Shown here in pieces: positions 45,688 to 54,673 of a DNA stretch of 64,000 nt; the stretch's first letter is position 1; each line of letters opens with the position of its first letter. Source of the stretch: Geomonas ferrireducens (GTDB lineage: Bacteria; Desulfobacterota; Desulfuromonadia; Geobacterales; Geobacteraceae); contig NZ_SSYA01000001.1 in the NCBI RefSeq assembly GCF_004917065.1, positions 1,372,161 to 1,436,160 of the forward strand, given 5' to 3'. Under the pieces are notes generated by a model that saw only the letters and a list, made by a program, of their open reading frames with translations, was not told the DNA's origin and did no database searches. The position numbers and the translations under genes are program-made.

Positions 45688-48006
45688 CTACGCCTTTTGC
45701 ACCTTGACCGCGCACTTCTTGAAATCCGGTTCCTTGGAGAGCGGGTCGAAGGCGTCGATGCAGATCTCGTTCACCAGCTTCTTCTCGTCGAAGAAGGTGG
45801 TGAAAACGGAGCCTCGCTCCGGGGTTCCCCTGCCGCCGATCTCGGCGGTCAGCACGATCGAGCCGCGCCGCGAGGTGATGCGCACCTGGTCGCGGTTTCT
45901 GATGCCGAGCCGCTTGGCATCCTCCGGGTGCAGCTCCACCGTCGCCTGGGAGACCGCCCTCCTGAGCTCGGGGACGCGCCCGGTCATGGTGCCGGTGTGC
46001 CAGTGCTCGAGGAGCCTCCCGGTGCAGAACCAGAACGGGTAGTTGCGGTCCGGGACCTCGGCGGGCGGCTCGTAGGGACGGAACCAGACCGACACCTTGT
46101 TGTTGGGCGCCTTGTAGAACTTGATCCCCTCCCCTTTGGCGACGTGCTCGTCGTCCGCCTCGGTGTAGCGCCACCTGGTCTCCGTGCCGTTCGCTTTCAC
46201 GGGCCAGCGCAGCCCGCGCACCTTGGCGTAGGTGCCGTAGGGGGCAAGGTCCTTGCCGGTCCCCAAGGTGAACTTGCGGTACTCCTCGAAGATCGCCCGG
46301 TGCATCCCTTTCTCGGGGTAGGGGAAGAGCGCGCCGTGCCCCATCCTTTTCGCGAACTCGATCAGCTGCCAGACGTCCTCTCTCGACTTGCCCGGGGCGT
46401 TCACCATCTTGAACCACTGCTGGGTGCGCCTTTCCGTGTTGCCGAAGACCCCCTCCTTCTCCACCCAGGATGCCGAGGGGAGCACCACGTCGGCGAGCTC
46501 GGTGCTGCGGGTCGGGTAGATGTCCGAGACGACGATGAAGGCCTTTCTCGATTGGGCCGCCTTGCGCACCCGGTTCAGGTTCGGGAGCGACTGGAAGGGG
46601 TTCGTGCACTGGATCCAGACGCACTTAAGCTCGCCGCGGTCGATGGCGCGGAACATCTCGACGGTATGCAGCCCCACCTTGGCCGGTATCTTCTCCGCCG
46701 GGACCCCCCAGATCCCCGCCGCCTTTTTGCGGTGCGCCTCGTTCATCACCACCATGTCCGCCGGGAGACGGTGCGCGAAGGTGCCGACCTCGCGGGCCGT
46801 GCCGCACGCCGAGGGCTGGCCGGTGAGGGAGAGCGGGTTCTCACCGGGCCTGCAGATCTTACCGGTCAAAAGGTGCAGGTTGTAGATCAGGTTGTTCACC
46901 CATACCCCGCGGGAGTGCTGGTTCACCCCCATGGTCCAGAGCGAGTTCACCTTCCGGGACTTGTCCCCGTAGACCCTGGCGAGCTCCTCGATCTTCGCGG
47001 CCGGGATGCCGGAGACCTTCTGCGCCCACTGTGGGGTGTAAGGTTTCATGAGCGCCTTGTACTCCTCGAAGGAGAGGTTCTTCACGTCGGCCGGGGTCTC
47101 GTTGAACGCCTCCTTGTCCTTCAGACCGTAAGGGGCGTTCTCCTTCCCCCTCTTGAAGGAGACGTGCTTGGCAACGAACGCCTCGTCGTAGAGCTTGTCG
47201 CGCAGGATGACGTGGATGATGCCGTTCAGGGCGGCCAGGTCGCCGTGGGGCTTGATGGCGATATACTCGTCCGCCATCTTCGTGGTGCGCGTGCGCCTCG
47301 TCGCGATGTCGATCAGCTTCACTTTCGGGTGCTTCAGCTTGTTGTCGATGAGACGCGAGAAGAGGACCGGATGCGCCTCGGCCATGTTGGCGCCCCAAAG
47401 GACGTAGGTGTCGCCGAGGTCGAGATCGTCGTAGCACCCCATCGGCTCGTCCGAGCCGAAGGTGTTCATGAAGGCCACCACGGCGCTCGCCATGCAGAGC
47501 CTCGCGTTCGGTTCCAGGTTATTGGTGCCGATCCCCCCCTTCATCAGTTTCGAGGCGACGTAACCCTCCTGGATGGTCCACTGCCCAGAGCCGTAGAGGG
47601 CGACCGAATCGGGCCCGTGCTCGGCGATCGCCTTCTTGTACTGCGTGGCGATCAGGTCGAGCGCCTCGTCCCAGCTCGCCTCGACCATCCTGTTCCCCTT
47701 GCGGATCAGAGGCGTGGTGAGACGGTCCTTGCCGTAGAGCGCCTTCGAGAGGAAGTACCCCTTGATACAGTTGAGCCCCTTGTTCACCGGCCCGGCCGGG
47801 TCCCCCTTGGTGCTCACGATGCGCCCCCCCTTCACCCCCACCAGGACCGAGCAGCCGACGCCGCAGTACCGGCAGGGAGCCTTGCCCCAGGTGATGCCGT
47901 CCTCCGCCGCTTCCGCCCACTCGGGTCGTGCCACCGAAGCGCCTGCCGCGGCAAATGCGGCCGCAGCGGCACAGGCCTTGATGAAGTCTCGTCTGGAAAG
48001 TCCCAT
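45688..48006 (-). CDS. napA: Periplasmic nitrate reductase catalytic subunit
   Basis: 772 residues, molybdopterin enzyme reducing nitrate to nitrite. Tat signal MGLSRRDFIKACAAAAAFAA, [4Fe-4S] ligands CRYCGVGC plus GLNCIKGYFLSK, Mo-ligand Cys in NARLCMASAVVAF, and the final MopB domain with SRRGSIVLTAEI. The length is slightly under that of E. coli NapA (about 828) and close to the monomeric Desulfovibrio enzyme, so it may not need tight NapB binding. First major gene after napD. Confidence 0.95.
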   Translation of the reverse strand: MGLSRRDFIKACAAAAAFAAAGASVARPEWAEAAEDGITWGKAPCRYCGVGCSVLVGVKGGRIVSTKGDPAGPVNKGLNCIKGYFLSKALYGKDRLTTPLIRKGNRMVEASWDEALDLIATQYKKAIAEHGPDSVALYGSGQWTIQEGYVASKLMKGGIGTNNLEPNARLCMASAVVAFMNTFGSDEPMGCYDDLDLGDTYVLWGANMAEAHPVLFSRLIDNKLKHPKVKLIDIATRRTRTTKMADEYIAIKPHGDLAALNGIIHVILRDKLYDEAFVAKHVSFKRGKENAPYGLKDKEAFNETPADVKNLSFEEYKALMKPYTPQWAQKVSGIPAAKIEELARVYGDKSRKVNSLWTMGVNQHSRGVWVNNLIYNLHLLTGKICRPGENPLSLTGQPSACGTAREVGTFAHRLPADMVVMNEAHRKKAAGIWGVPAEKIPAKVGLHTVEMFRAIDRGELKCVWIQCTNPFQSLPNLNRVRKAAQSRKAFIVVSDIYPTRSTELADVVLPSASWVEKEGVFGNTERRTQQWFKMVNAPGKSREDVWQLIEFAKRMGHGALFPYPEKGMHRAIFEEYRKFTLGTGKDLAPYGTYAKVRGLRWPVKANGTETRWRYTEADDEHVAKGEGIKFYKAPNNKVSVWFRPYEPPAEVPDRNYPFWFCTGRLLEHWHTGTMTGRVPELRRAVSQATVELHPEDAKRLGIRNRDQVRITSRRGSIVLTAEIGGRGTPERGSVFTTFFDEKKLVNEICIDAFDPLSKEPDFKKCAVKVQKA

Positions 48007-48051
48007 CGCGTCCTCCTTGAGGTTGAATTGAATGCGTTAAAAACCGGCCGG

Positions 48052-48300
48052 TTATGCCCCCTCGGGAGCCGCATCTTCGAAGTTGTGGTAGGCAAGCTGC
48101 ACCGAGATCACCCCCTCCACTTGCTGCAGCCCGTTCACCAGGGCGACCTCCGCGTCGATGGTGTCGGCCTCGATGACGGCCACGATCTTGCCGTCGGCAA
48201 GCACGCCGTGCACCTCCACCCCCTGGTTGGCGGCGAGTTTTTCGGCGACGCCGCCGGCCTCCTCGGGCCTGCATGACACAACGATTCCTGAAATAGGCAT
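48052..48300 (-). CDS. napD: NapD maturation chaperone
   Basis: 82 residues: MPISGIVVSCRPEEAGGVAE, GVEVHGVLADGKIVAVIEAD and NGLQQVEGVISVQLAYHNFE, the ferredoxin-fold NapD pattern. NapD binds the NapA Tat signal until the cofactor is inserted. ATG 48300 is chosen because GGAGGGGAT precedes it; the longer frame starts in the divergent promoter region. First gene of the nap operon. Confidence 0.9.
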   Translation of the reverse strand: MPISGIVVSCRPEEAGGVAEKLAANQGVEVHGVLADGKIVAVIEADTIDAEVALVNGLQQVEGVISVQLAYHNFEDAAPEGA

Positions 48301-48664
48301 ATCCCCTCCGGGTGAGTACGGATTACTTGCATAGCAGGATGCAAAACGAAGAAATACTACCATGCTCGCTGAATTTCGCAGGTCAGGCACAAAAAACATT
48401 ACATTAGGGTAAATCCAGACAGTCATAGGCGTTGTGGCCAATCTGTCACTGCGAGCATGCCGTATCTCTAGTAAGCTTAAGGATACCTAGCGGTGCTTTC
48501 GGTGGCGGGTCAGGTAGCGCAACCCGGCCGGCAGACAGGTAATGCGACAGGCGGGGAGCAGAACTTTATTGCGTCATAAGACACTATTAAGTAGAATGTG
48601 CCAACTTTGAGGTTGCGGCAGTACCGTTTGTAGAAATCGGCGCAAGAAAACCAGGAGGTAACGG
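48301..48664. other. Divergent intergenic region between napD and the MshEN protein gene
   Basis: No gene is visible in these 364 bases. I could not find a clear promoter or a symmetric FNR-like site. A GC-rich segment (48490-48560) with GGTAGCGCAACC resembles part of a cyclic-di-GMP riboswitch stem, but the conserved core is missing. Confidence 0.4.
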
Positions 48665-49717
48665 ATGTCGGCTAAGCTTGGCGAGATGCTGCTCAAGGTG
48701 GGGGCCCTGACGAAAGGCCAGCTGGAACAGGTGCTGAAGGCGCAGATGATCTACGGGGGGAGGATAGGGACCAACCTCGTGGAGATGGGGCTCGTGTCTG
48801 AAGAGGAGCTCGCCCATGTTCTGAGTGAACAGTCCGGTGCGCCCTGCGTCGAGCCTTTCGAGCTCGGCGAGATCCCGAAAGGGGTTCTTCAATTGGTTCC
48901 GGTGGAACTGGTGCGCAAGTATCGCGTGATGCCCCTGGCGCTCGATGGCAAGCGGCTCTCCCTCGCCATGGCCGATCCCCATGACTTCGATGCCGTGGAG
49001 GAGATCGGGTTCGTCACCGGGTACGTCGTGAAACCTAGGATCTGCACCGAACTCAGGCTGAACGCGGCGCTCGAGAGGTACTACCGCATCGCCCGTCCCA
49101 CCCGCTTCATAAAGGTCGAAGGGGGGATGAGAAGCTCCTTTGAGGCTGGCGCGGCAAGCGCCGCTTCGACGCCGCTCACCGTGGGAACGCACTGGGTGAG
49201 CATGGCCGAGGAAAAGGCGCCGGCGGAACAGTTCACCGTGAAAGACGTCGCCGAGATGTTGGCGGCTGCGGCGACCGAAATGGAGGTGGTGCAGGCCTTG
49301 GTCTCCTACATGGGAGGCGAGTTCGATCGCGGCGGCTTTTTACGCCTGAAATCCGGCAAGGTTTCCGGCGTGCAGGCGGTCGCCGATGGGGAGGCCGTGG
49401 AAGGGTTTGTCCGCTTCGAGGCGGACCTGGAGCAGTTGCCGCAGATGGCGCGCATGGTGGAGGAAAAGGGGCTCGTCATGTGCGAGCTTGCCAAGGGAGA
49501 CGCCGACGGCCTGTTGGTGCGCTCACTGGGGGGTACGCTGCCCGCTTCCGCCCTACTGCTCCCCGTTTCCATGGGAGGGCACGTGGTGGCTGCGATCTGC
49601 GCGAGCGACGGCAAGGGCCGGTTAGGCGGGGGCGCATTCGAGCTGCAGCGGGTAGGCGTCATGGCCGAGCTGAGCCTCGAGATGCTCTCCCTGCGCAGGA
49701 AGATAAAATCGTCGTAG
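48665..49717 (+). CDS. Stand-alone MshEN (GspE N-terminal) domain protein
   Basis: 350 residues. Residues 1-60 hold two MshEN helix pairs: KLGEMLLKVGALTKGQLEQV and RIGTNLVEMGLVSEEELAHV, followed by the second half domain with LVPVELVRKYRVMPLALDGK and LSLAMADPHDFDAVEEIGFV. There is no ATPase domain; the rest (about 165-350) is an uncharacterised domain with an internal regulatory look (VKDVAEMLAAAATEMEVVQA). MshEN domains bind cyclic-di-GMP in relatives. CAGGAGG precedes the ATG. Monocistronic, with a strong terminator downstream. Confidence 0.78.
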   Translation: MSAKLGEMLLKVGALTKGQLEQVLKAQMIYGGRIGTNLVEMGLVSEEELAHVLSEQSGAPCVEPFELGEIPKGVLQLVPVELVRKYRVMPLALDGKRLSLAMADPHDFDAVEEIGFVTGYVVKPRICTELRLNAALERYYRIARPTRFIKVEGGMRSSFEAGAASAASTPLTVGTHWVSMAEEKAPAEQFTVKDVAEMLAAAATEMEVVQALVSYMGGEFDRGGFLRLKSGKVSGVQAVADGEAVEGFVRFEADLEQLPQMARMVEEKGLVMCELAKGDADGLLVRSLGGTLPASALLLPVSMGGHVVAAICASDGKGRLGGGAFELQRVGVMAELSLEMLSLRRKIKSS

Positions 49718-49744
49718 GCGCCTTTCCGGTCACCTAACGACGGC

Positions 49745-49788
49745 AAAAAAAAGAGGCGCCCGCGTTTGCGGGCGCCTCTTTTTTTGCG
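49745..49788. terminator. Bidirectional intrinsic terminator between the MshEN gene and hemL
   Basis: AAAAAAAAGAGGCGCCCGC and GCGGGCGCCTCTTTTTTT arms around a TTT loop, with A- and T-runs on both sides; the two genes converge on it. Confidence 0.93.
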
Positions 49789-49806
49789 CAATGGGAAAAG
49801 CTCGGC

Positions 49807-51090
49807 CTAGAGCGCCTTGAAGCACTTCGCGGCGGCGGCGATGGTCTTCTCGAGGTCCTTCTCGGTGTGGGAAGCGCCCACGAAGGCGGTCTCGAACTGG
49901 GAGCAGGCGAGGTAGACACCCTCTTCCAGCATGCCGCGGAAGTAGGTGGCGAACGCCTTCGTGTCGCACTTGGCGGCGCTGTCCCAGTTGTACACCGGCT
50001 CTTTCGAGAAGAAGCCGCAGAACATGGAGCCGACGCGGGTCGAGTAGAGCGGGTAGCCGGCGTCCTTGGCCGCCTTCGCGATCCCCTCGGCGACGAACTT
50101 GCTCTTCTCCTCGAGCTTCTCGTAGAAGCCGGGCTCCTGCAGGAGTTTCAGGGTCTCGATCCCGGCGGTCATGGCGAGCGGGTTCCCGGAAAGGGTGCCC
50201 GCCTGGTAAACCCCGCCTGCCGGCGAGAGCTGGGACATGATCTCTTTCTTCCCGCCGAAGGCGCCTACCGGGAGCCCTCCGCCGATGATCTTCCCGAGGG
50301 TGGTGAGGTCCGGGGTGATGCCGAAGCGCTCCTGGGCCCCGCCGTAGGCGACGCGGAAGCCGGACATGACCTCGTCGAAGATGAGCACGATCCCTTCCTC
50401 GGTGCAGATCTCGCGCAGCCCCTCCAGGAACCCTTCCTGCGGCGGAACGGTACCCATGTTCCCCGCCACCGGCTCGACGATGACGCAGGCGATGGTCCCC
50501 TTGTTGGCGGCCACCAGCGCGCGTACCGAGTCGAGGTCGTTGTAGGTCGCGGTCAGGGTGTGCTTTGCGAGGTCGGCAGGAACGCCCGGGGAGTCGGGCA
50601 CCCCGAAGGTGGCGAGACCGGAGCCCGCTTTCACCAGCAGGGAGTCGGAGTGGCCGTGGTAGCAGCCGGAGAACTTCAGTATGTTGTCACGCCCGGTGTA
50701 GCCGCGGGAGAGCCTGATGGCGCTCATTGTCGCCTCGGTCCCGGAGCTCACCATGCGCACCATCTCGATGGAGGGGACCGCCGCGATCACCATCTCGGCC
50801 AGGGTGATCTCGAGCTCGGTCGGCGCGCCGAAAGAGGCGCCGCTATCGACGGCCTTCTTGATCGCCTCGACCACCTTCGGGTGGCAGTGCCCGACGATCA
50901 TCGGACCCCAGGAGCCCACGTAGTCGATGTAGCCGTTGCCGTCTTCGTCGAAAATCATGGGGCCGGCAGCGCTCTTTATGAACAGCGGATCGGAGCCCAC
51001 CGAACGGAAGGCACGCACGGGGGAGTTGACCCCGCCGGGGATGGATTTGAGCGCCTGCTGAAAGAGTTGCGACGAACGGCTGTTTTGCAT
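49807..51090 (-). CDS. hemL: Glutamate-1-semialdehyde 2,1-aminomutase
   Basis: 427 residues, PLP enzyme making 5-aminolevulinate in the C5 tetrapyrrole pathway. Conserved [29 protein letters not shown], the PLP Asp in [13 protein letters not shown], the Schiff-base Lys in [18 protein letters not shown] and [11 protein letters not shown]. Length matches HemL. It is divergent from nuoA; the shared intergenic region carries a cluster of GTATAC palindromes. Confidence 0.96.
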   Translation of the reverse strand: MQNSRSSQLFQQALKSIPGGVNSPVRAFRSVGSDPLFIKSAAGPMIFDEDGNGYIDYVGSWGPMIVGHCHPKVVEAIKKAVDSGASFGAPTELEITLAEMVIAAVPSIEMVRMVSSGTEATMSAIRLSRGYTGRDNILKFSGCYHGHSDSLLVKAGSGLATFGVPDSPGVPADLAKHTLTATYNDLDSVRALVAANKGTIACVIVEPVAGNMGTVPPQEGFLEGLREICTEEGIVLIFDEVMSGFRVAYGGAQERFGITPDLTTLGKIIGGGLPVGAFGGKKEIMSQLSPAGGVYQAGTLSGNPLAMTAGIETLKLLQEPGFYEKLEEKSKFVAEGIAKAAKDAGYPLYSTRVGSMFCGFFSKEPVYNWDSAAKCDTKAFATYFRGMLEEGVYLACSQFETAFVGASHTEKDLEKTIAAAAKCFKAL

Positions 51091-51491
51091 GACGGGGTTC
51101 TCCTAAATGGCTGGAAATTATTAACTATCGGGCTCTCTGGTAGCATAGGGGCGGATATTCTGTCAAGAATTAAAAACTTTTCTCGTATACGGCCGGAGGG
51201 GTGAAAGAGGCGCAGGCGGGGGGGAGGCCTAAGGGTGTAATACAATTTGAGAAAAGTATACGCCGTTCTGTAAACGGTTCGTGGCTAACTGCATAATTTC
51301 TGCTTGACAAAGATGGTGAAATGAAATAATTTTCGGTCGCAATGTTGTATACAGTATACTTTTTCGAAGGCGCAGCGCTTGCTAACTATCGGAAGCGGCG
51401 GGCTTGTTGGTCGAGAAGCGTGCAGTATACGGCATTTCCGCGTGCTTGAAAAGAAAATCAACAACAACCTGGTAGTACGGGAGGATAAGGG
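51091..51491. promoter_or_regulatory. Divergent hemL/nuo regulatory region
   Basis: No gene is visible. GTATAC palindromes lie at 51185, 51256, 51347, 51354 and 51425, and a strong nuo promoter at 51304-51332. AT content is higher than in the neighbouring genes. Confidence 0.7.
51304..51332 (+). promoter_or_regulatory. Sigma70-type promoter of the nuo operon
   Basis: Perfect TTGACA (51304-51309), 17-nt spacer, TAATTT (51327-51332). The transcript would carry a leader of about 155 nt before nuoA and include two or three of the GTATAC sites. Confidence 0.65.
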
Positions 51492-51848
51492 ATGCTTGGT
51501 GCATATCTGCCAATCTTGGTGCTGGTGGTCATAGCGGTCTTGTTCGGTCTTGGGTCGGTGGTCTTCTCATCGCTCATAGGCCAGAAGAAGCCGTCTCAGG
51601 TGAAGCTCGCACCTTACGAGTGCGGTTGCGAGCCGGTGGGCAGCGCACGCGAGCGCTTCTCGATCAAGTTCTACCTGATCGCGATGCTCTTCATCCTGTT
51701 CGATATCGAGGCAGTCTTCATGTACCCCTGGGCGGTTCTCTTCAAGCGCCTGGGCATGTTCGGCCTGGCCGAGATGGGTCTCTTCATCGTCATACTCTTC
51801 GTAGGCTACATCTACGTTTGGAAAAAAGGAGCACTGGAATGGGAGTAA
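51492..51848 (+). CDS. nuoA: NADH-quinone oxidoreductase subunit A
   Basis: 118 residues, three membrane helices with the polar loop [20 protein letters not shown], the conserved Cys-loop of NuoA, and [16 protein letters not shown]. Part of the membrane arm near the quinone site of complex I. GGAGGATAAGGG precedes the ATG. Its last codons overlap nuoB. Confidence 0.96.
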   Translation: MLGAYLPILVLVVIAVLFGLGSVVFSSLIGQKKPSQVKLAPYECGCEPVGSARERFSIKFYLIAMLFILFDIEAVFMYPWAVLFKRLGMFGLAEMGLFIVILFVGYIYVWKKGALEWE

Positions 51849-52351
51849 ATCAGCCGCTGGGCGACAACATCATCACGACTTCCCTGGACAGCCTGGTTAA
51901 CTGGGCCAGGAAGTCCTCCATCTGGCCGATGACCTTTGGTCTTGCCTGCTGCGCGATCGAGATGATGGCGACCGGCGCGGCCAAGCATGACCTTGACCGT
52001 TTCGGTATCATCTTCCGCGCCTCCCCGCGTCAGTCGGACTGCATCATCATCGCCGGCACGGTAACGAAGAAGATGCTCCCGGTCATTCAGACCGTGTACG
52101 AGCAGATGCCGGAACCGAAGTGGGTGGTTGCCATGGGCGCCTGCGCCTGCTCGGGCGGGATCTTCGACACCTACTCCGTCGTGCAGGGCATCGACGAGGC
52201 GCTCCCGGTCGACGTCTACATCCCGGGGTGCCCGCCGCGTCCTGAGGCCCTTCTCTATGGCCTGATGAAGCTTCAGGACAAGATCGCCAACGAGAAGAAC
52301 TCCTTCGGCTCTTCCATCGGCTTGGGCGAAAGACTCGAACCCGCCGCATAA
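51839..52351 (+). CDS. nuoB: NADH-quinone oxidoreductase subunit B
   Basis: 170 residues. It binds cluster N2, the last iron-sulfur centre before quinone: [30 protein letters not shown] and [11 protein letters not shown] hold the ligands. The chosen ATG overlaps nuoA by 10 bp; a longer frame upstream is a shadow inside nuoA. Confidence 0.96.
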   Translation: MGVNQPLGDNIITTSLDSLVNWARKSSIWPMTFGLACCAIEMMATGAAKHDLDRFGIIFRASPRQSDCIIIAGTVTKKMLPVIQTVYEQMPEPKWVVAMGACACSGGIFDTYSVVQGIDEALPVDVYIPGCPPRPEALLYGLMKLQDKIANEKNSFGSSIGLGERLEPAA

Positions 52352-52384
52352 TCCAAAACGACCAAAGGGAAAGGTAAGGCTGAC

Positions 52385-52870
52385 ATGGCAGAAAATAATC
52401 GCGCTGTAGTGAAGCTGAAGGAGCGTTACGCGGATGCCCTTCTCGAGTACAAGGAGCATCGCGGCGAGGTGACGGTGATCGTCAAGAAGGAGAGCGTTCT
52501 CGAGGTACTGAAGTTCCTCAGGGACGACCTGCGTTACAACTTCCTCTCCGACCTTACCGCGGTCGACTACCTGGGCCAGGAGCCGCGTTTCATGGTGGTC
52601 TACAACCTCCTCTCCATCCCCAACAAGGACCGGATCAGGATTAAGGCGCCGGTGACCGAGGCGGACTGCTCCATCGAATCCGCAACAGCCCTCTGGAACT
52701 CCGCCAACTGGCTGGAGCGCGAGGTGTTTGACCTTTTCGGCATCGACTTCAAGAACCACCCGAACATGGTGCGCATCCTGATGACCGATGACTGGGTCGG
52801 GCACCCGCTCAGGAAGGACTACCCGGTCCAGGGCCCCGACCGCGAGCCGTACAAGGGACGTGTGTCGTAA
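52385..52870 (+). CDS. nuoC: NADH-quinone oxidoreductase subunit C
   Basis: 161 residues. Contains LRYNFLSDLTAVDYLG and WLEREVFDLFGIDFKNHPN, with DDWVGHPLRKDYP near the C-terminus, the hallmark of the 30-kDa subunit. It is separate from nuoD, unlike the fused NuoCD of E. coli. Peripheral arm, structural. Confidence 0.95.
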   Translation: MAENNRAVVKLKERYADALLEYKEHRGEVTVIVKKESVLEVLKFLRDDLRYNFLSDLTAVDYLGQEPRFMVVYNLLSIPNKDRIRIKAPVTEADCSIESATALWNSANWLEREVFDLFGIDFKNHPNMVRILMTDDWVGHPLRKDYPVQGPDREPYKGRVS

Positions 52871-52928
52871 GACTGAGCAAGTTCGAAACCAGGGACGATT
52901 TCCATTTCCAAGAAAATAGAGGCGATCA

Positions 52929-54098
52929 ATGGCTAGTGAAATAATGACTTTGAACATGGGGCCCCAGCACCCCAGTACCCACGGCGTTCTGAGGCTCGTA
53001 GTAGAGCTCGACGGCGAGGTGATACAGAAGATCACCCCTCACATCGGCTACCTGCACCGGGGCGTCGAGAAGCTCGCCGAGCACCGCACCTTCCACCAGG
53101 CCCTCCCCCTCACGGACCGCATGGACTACCTGGCCCCGATGCACAACAACCTGGGCTACGTCCTGGCCGTCGAGAAGCTCCTGGGCCTCGATGTCCCGGA
53201 GCGCGCGAAGCTCGTGCGCGTCATCATGGCGGAGCTCACCCGTCTGAAGAGCCACCTGGTCTGGATCGCCTGCCACGCCCTCGACATCGGCGCGATGACC
53301 GTGTTCCTCTACGCCTTCCGCGAGCGTGAGATGGTGATGGACCTCTACGAGATGGTCTCCGGCGCCAGGATGACCTCCAACTACTTCCGCGTGGGCGGCC
53401 TGTCCCGTGAGCTCCCCGCCGGCTTCGAGCAGAAGGTGCAGGAGATCGTGGACACCTTCCCGGGTCACTTCGACACCTACGAGGGGCTTCTCACCAAGAA
53501 CACCATCTGGCTGCAAAGGACCATCGGCAACGGCGTCATCTCCGCCGAGGACGCCATCGACTACGGCATCTCCGGCCCGGCCCTCAGGGGCTCCGGCGTC
53601 GACTTCGACCTCAGGCGCGACCTGCCGTACTCCGGCTACGAGGACTTCGATTTCAAGGTCCCGGTCGGCGAGAACTGCGACACCTTCGACCGCTACAAGG
53701 TACGTCTCGTAGAGATGCGCGAAGCGGTCAAGATCATCGACCAGGCCCTGAAGCGGCTGAAGCCCGGACCGATCCTGGCCGACGCGCCGCAGGTCTGCTA
53801 CCCGCCGAAGGAGAGCGTGTACAACTCCATCGAGGGTCTTATCCACCACTTCAAGATCGCTTCCGAGGGCTTCCCCGTCCCCGAGGGCGAGGTATACATG
53901 GCCGTCGAGAACCCGAAAGGGGAGCTCGGCTACTACATCGTGTCGGACGGCGGCAACAGGCCGTACCGCATGAGGGTCCGCCCGCCGTCATTCGTGAACC
54001 TCTCCGCCATCGAGAAGATGGCCAAGGGTTCCATGCTGGCCGACCTGGTTGCCGTCATCGGAACGCTAGACATCGTACTTGGCGAAATTGACCGTTAG
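52929..54098 (+). CDS. nuoD: NADH-quinone oxidoreductase subunit D
   Basis: 389 residues, 49-kDa subunit that with NuoB forms the quinone pocket. Contains NMGPQHPSTHGVLRL, IGYLHRGVEKLAE with the conserved His, YLAPMHNNLGYVLAVEKLL and SFVNLSAIEKMAKG. GGCGATCA upstream and the family start decide ATG 52929; the preceding 58 nt are non-coding. Confidence 0.96.
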   Translation: MASEIMTLNMGPQHPSTHGVLRLVVELDGEVIQKITPHIGYLHRGVEKLAEHRTFHQALPLTDRMDYLAPMHNNLGYVLAVEKLLGLDVPERAKLVRVIMAELTRLKSHLVWIACHALDIGAMTVFLYAFREREMVMDLYEMVSGARMTSNYFRVGGLSRELPAGFEQKVQEIVDTFPGHFDTYEGLLTKNTIWLQRTIGNGVISAEDAIDYGISGPALRGSGVDFDLRRDLPYSGYEDFDFKVPVGENCDTFDRYKVRLVEMREAVKIIDQALKRLKPGPILADAPQVCYPPKESVYNSIEGLIHHFKIASEGFPVPEGEVYMAVENPKGELGYYIVSDGGNRPYRMRVRPPSFVNLSAIEKMAKGSMLADLVAVIGTLDIVLGEIDR

Positions 54099-54129
54099 TT
54101 TTAATCAACAAGTAAAGGAGATGGGGTAA

Positions 54130-54636
54130 ATGTCTAACGCTCCAGCCGAAGAAATTCCGGCCGAAGAAATCGATCTGACCGAGGCCAACGAAGTCATCGA
54201 CAAGTACCTGACACTGCCGGGCAACCTCATGCCGGTCCTGCAGGGGATCCAGGAAGCTTACGGGTACGTACCGAAGCCGACCATCGACCTGGTCGCCGAG
54301 CGGCTGAACGTCTACCCGAGCCAGATCTACGGCGTGCTCACCTTCTACGCCCAGTTCCACCTGAAGCCGCGCGGCAGGTTCATCATCAGGGTCTGCGTCG
54401 GCACCGCCTGCCACGTACAGGGGGCGGAGCGCATCACCGAGACCTTCTTCGGGCGCCTGGGGATCGGGCACGCGGAAACCACAGCCGACCTGCGCTACAC
54501 CTTCGAGAAGGTGGCCTGCCTCGGCGCCTGCGGCATGGCGCCTCTGGCCATGGTGAACGACGACACCTTCGGCAAGATGACGGTCCAGAAAGTGGACGAG
54601 ATCATTGAAACCTACAACGCACGGCCGATGAAGTAA
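54130..54636 (+). CDS. nuoE: NADH-quinone oxidoreductase subunit E
   Basis: 168 residues, thioredoxin-fold [2Fe-2S] subunit. Ligands are in VCVGTACHVQGAE and KVACLGACGMAPL (four Cys), as in other NuoE. The N-terminus has a duplicated PAEEI, and the helical region LPGNLMPVLQGIQEAYGYVP is typical. AAGGAGATGGGG precedes the start. Confidence 0.95.
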   Translation: MSNAPAEEIPAEEIDLTEANEVIDKYLTLPGNLMPVLQGIQEAYGYVPKPTIDLVAERLNVYPSQIYGVLTFYAQFHLKPRGRFIIRVCVGTACHVQGAERITETFFGRLGIGHAETTADLRYTFEKVACLGACGMAPLAMVNDDTFGKMTVQKVDEIIETYNARPMK

Positions 54637-54673
54637 GCCGAGACGTCAATTTCTCAGCAGGGGACCTTTTGTC

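Noticed and set aside
45655-48276. 873-residue open frame on the plus strand across napA
   Set aside because: Antisense shadow of napA and napG, whose Fe-S and Mo motifs are intact on the minus strand.
48490-48560. Possible cyclic-di-GMP (GEMM) riboswitch
   Set aside because: GGTAGCGCAACC resembles one stem, but the conserved GCAAACC/GCAAAGCC core and GAAA tetraloop are absent.
51620-51838. Extended start for nuoB
   Set aside because: The reading is a shadow within nuoA; ATG 51839 matches the family start and overlaps nuoA by 10 bp.
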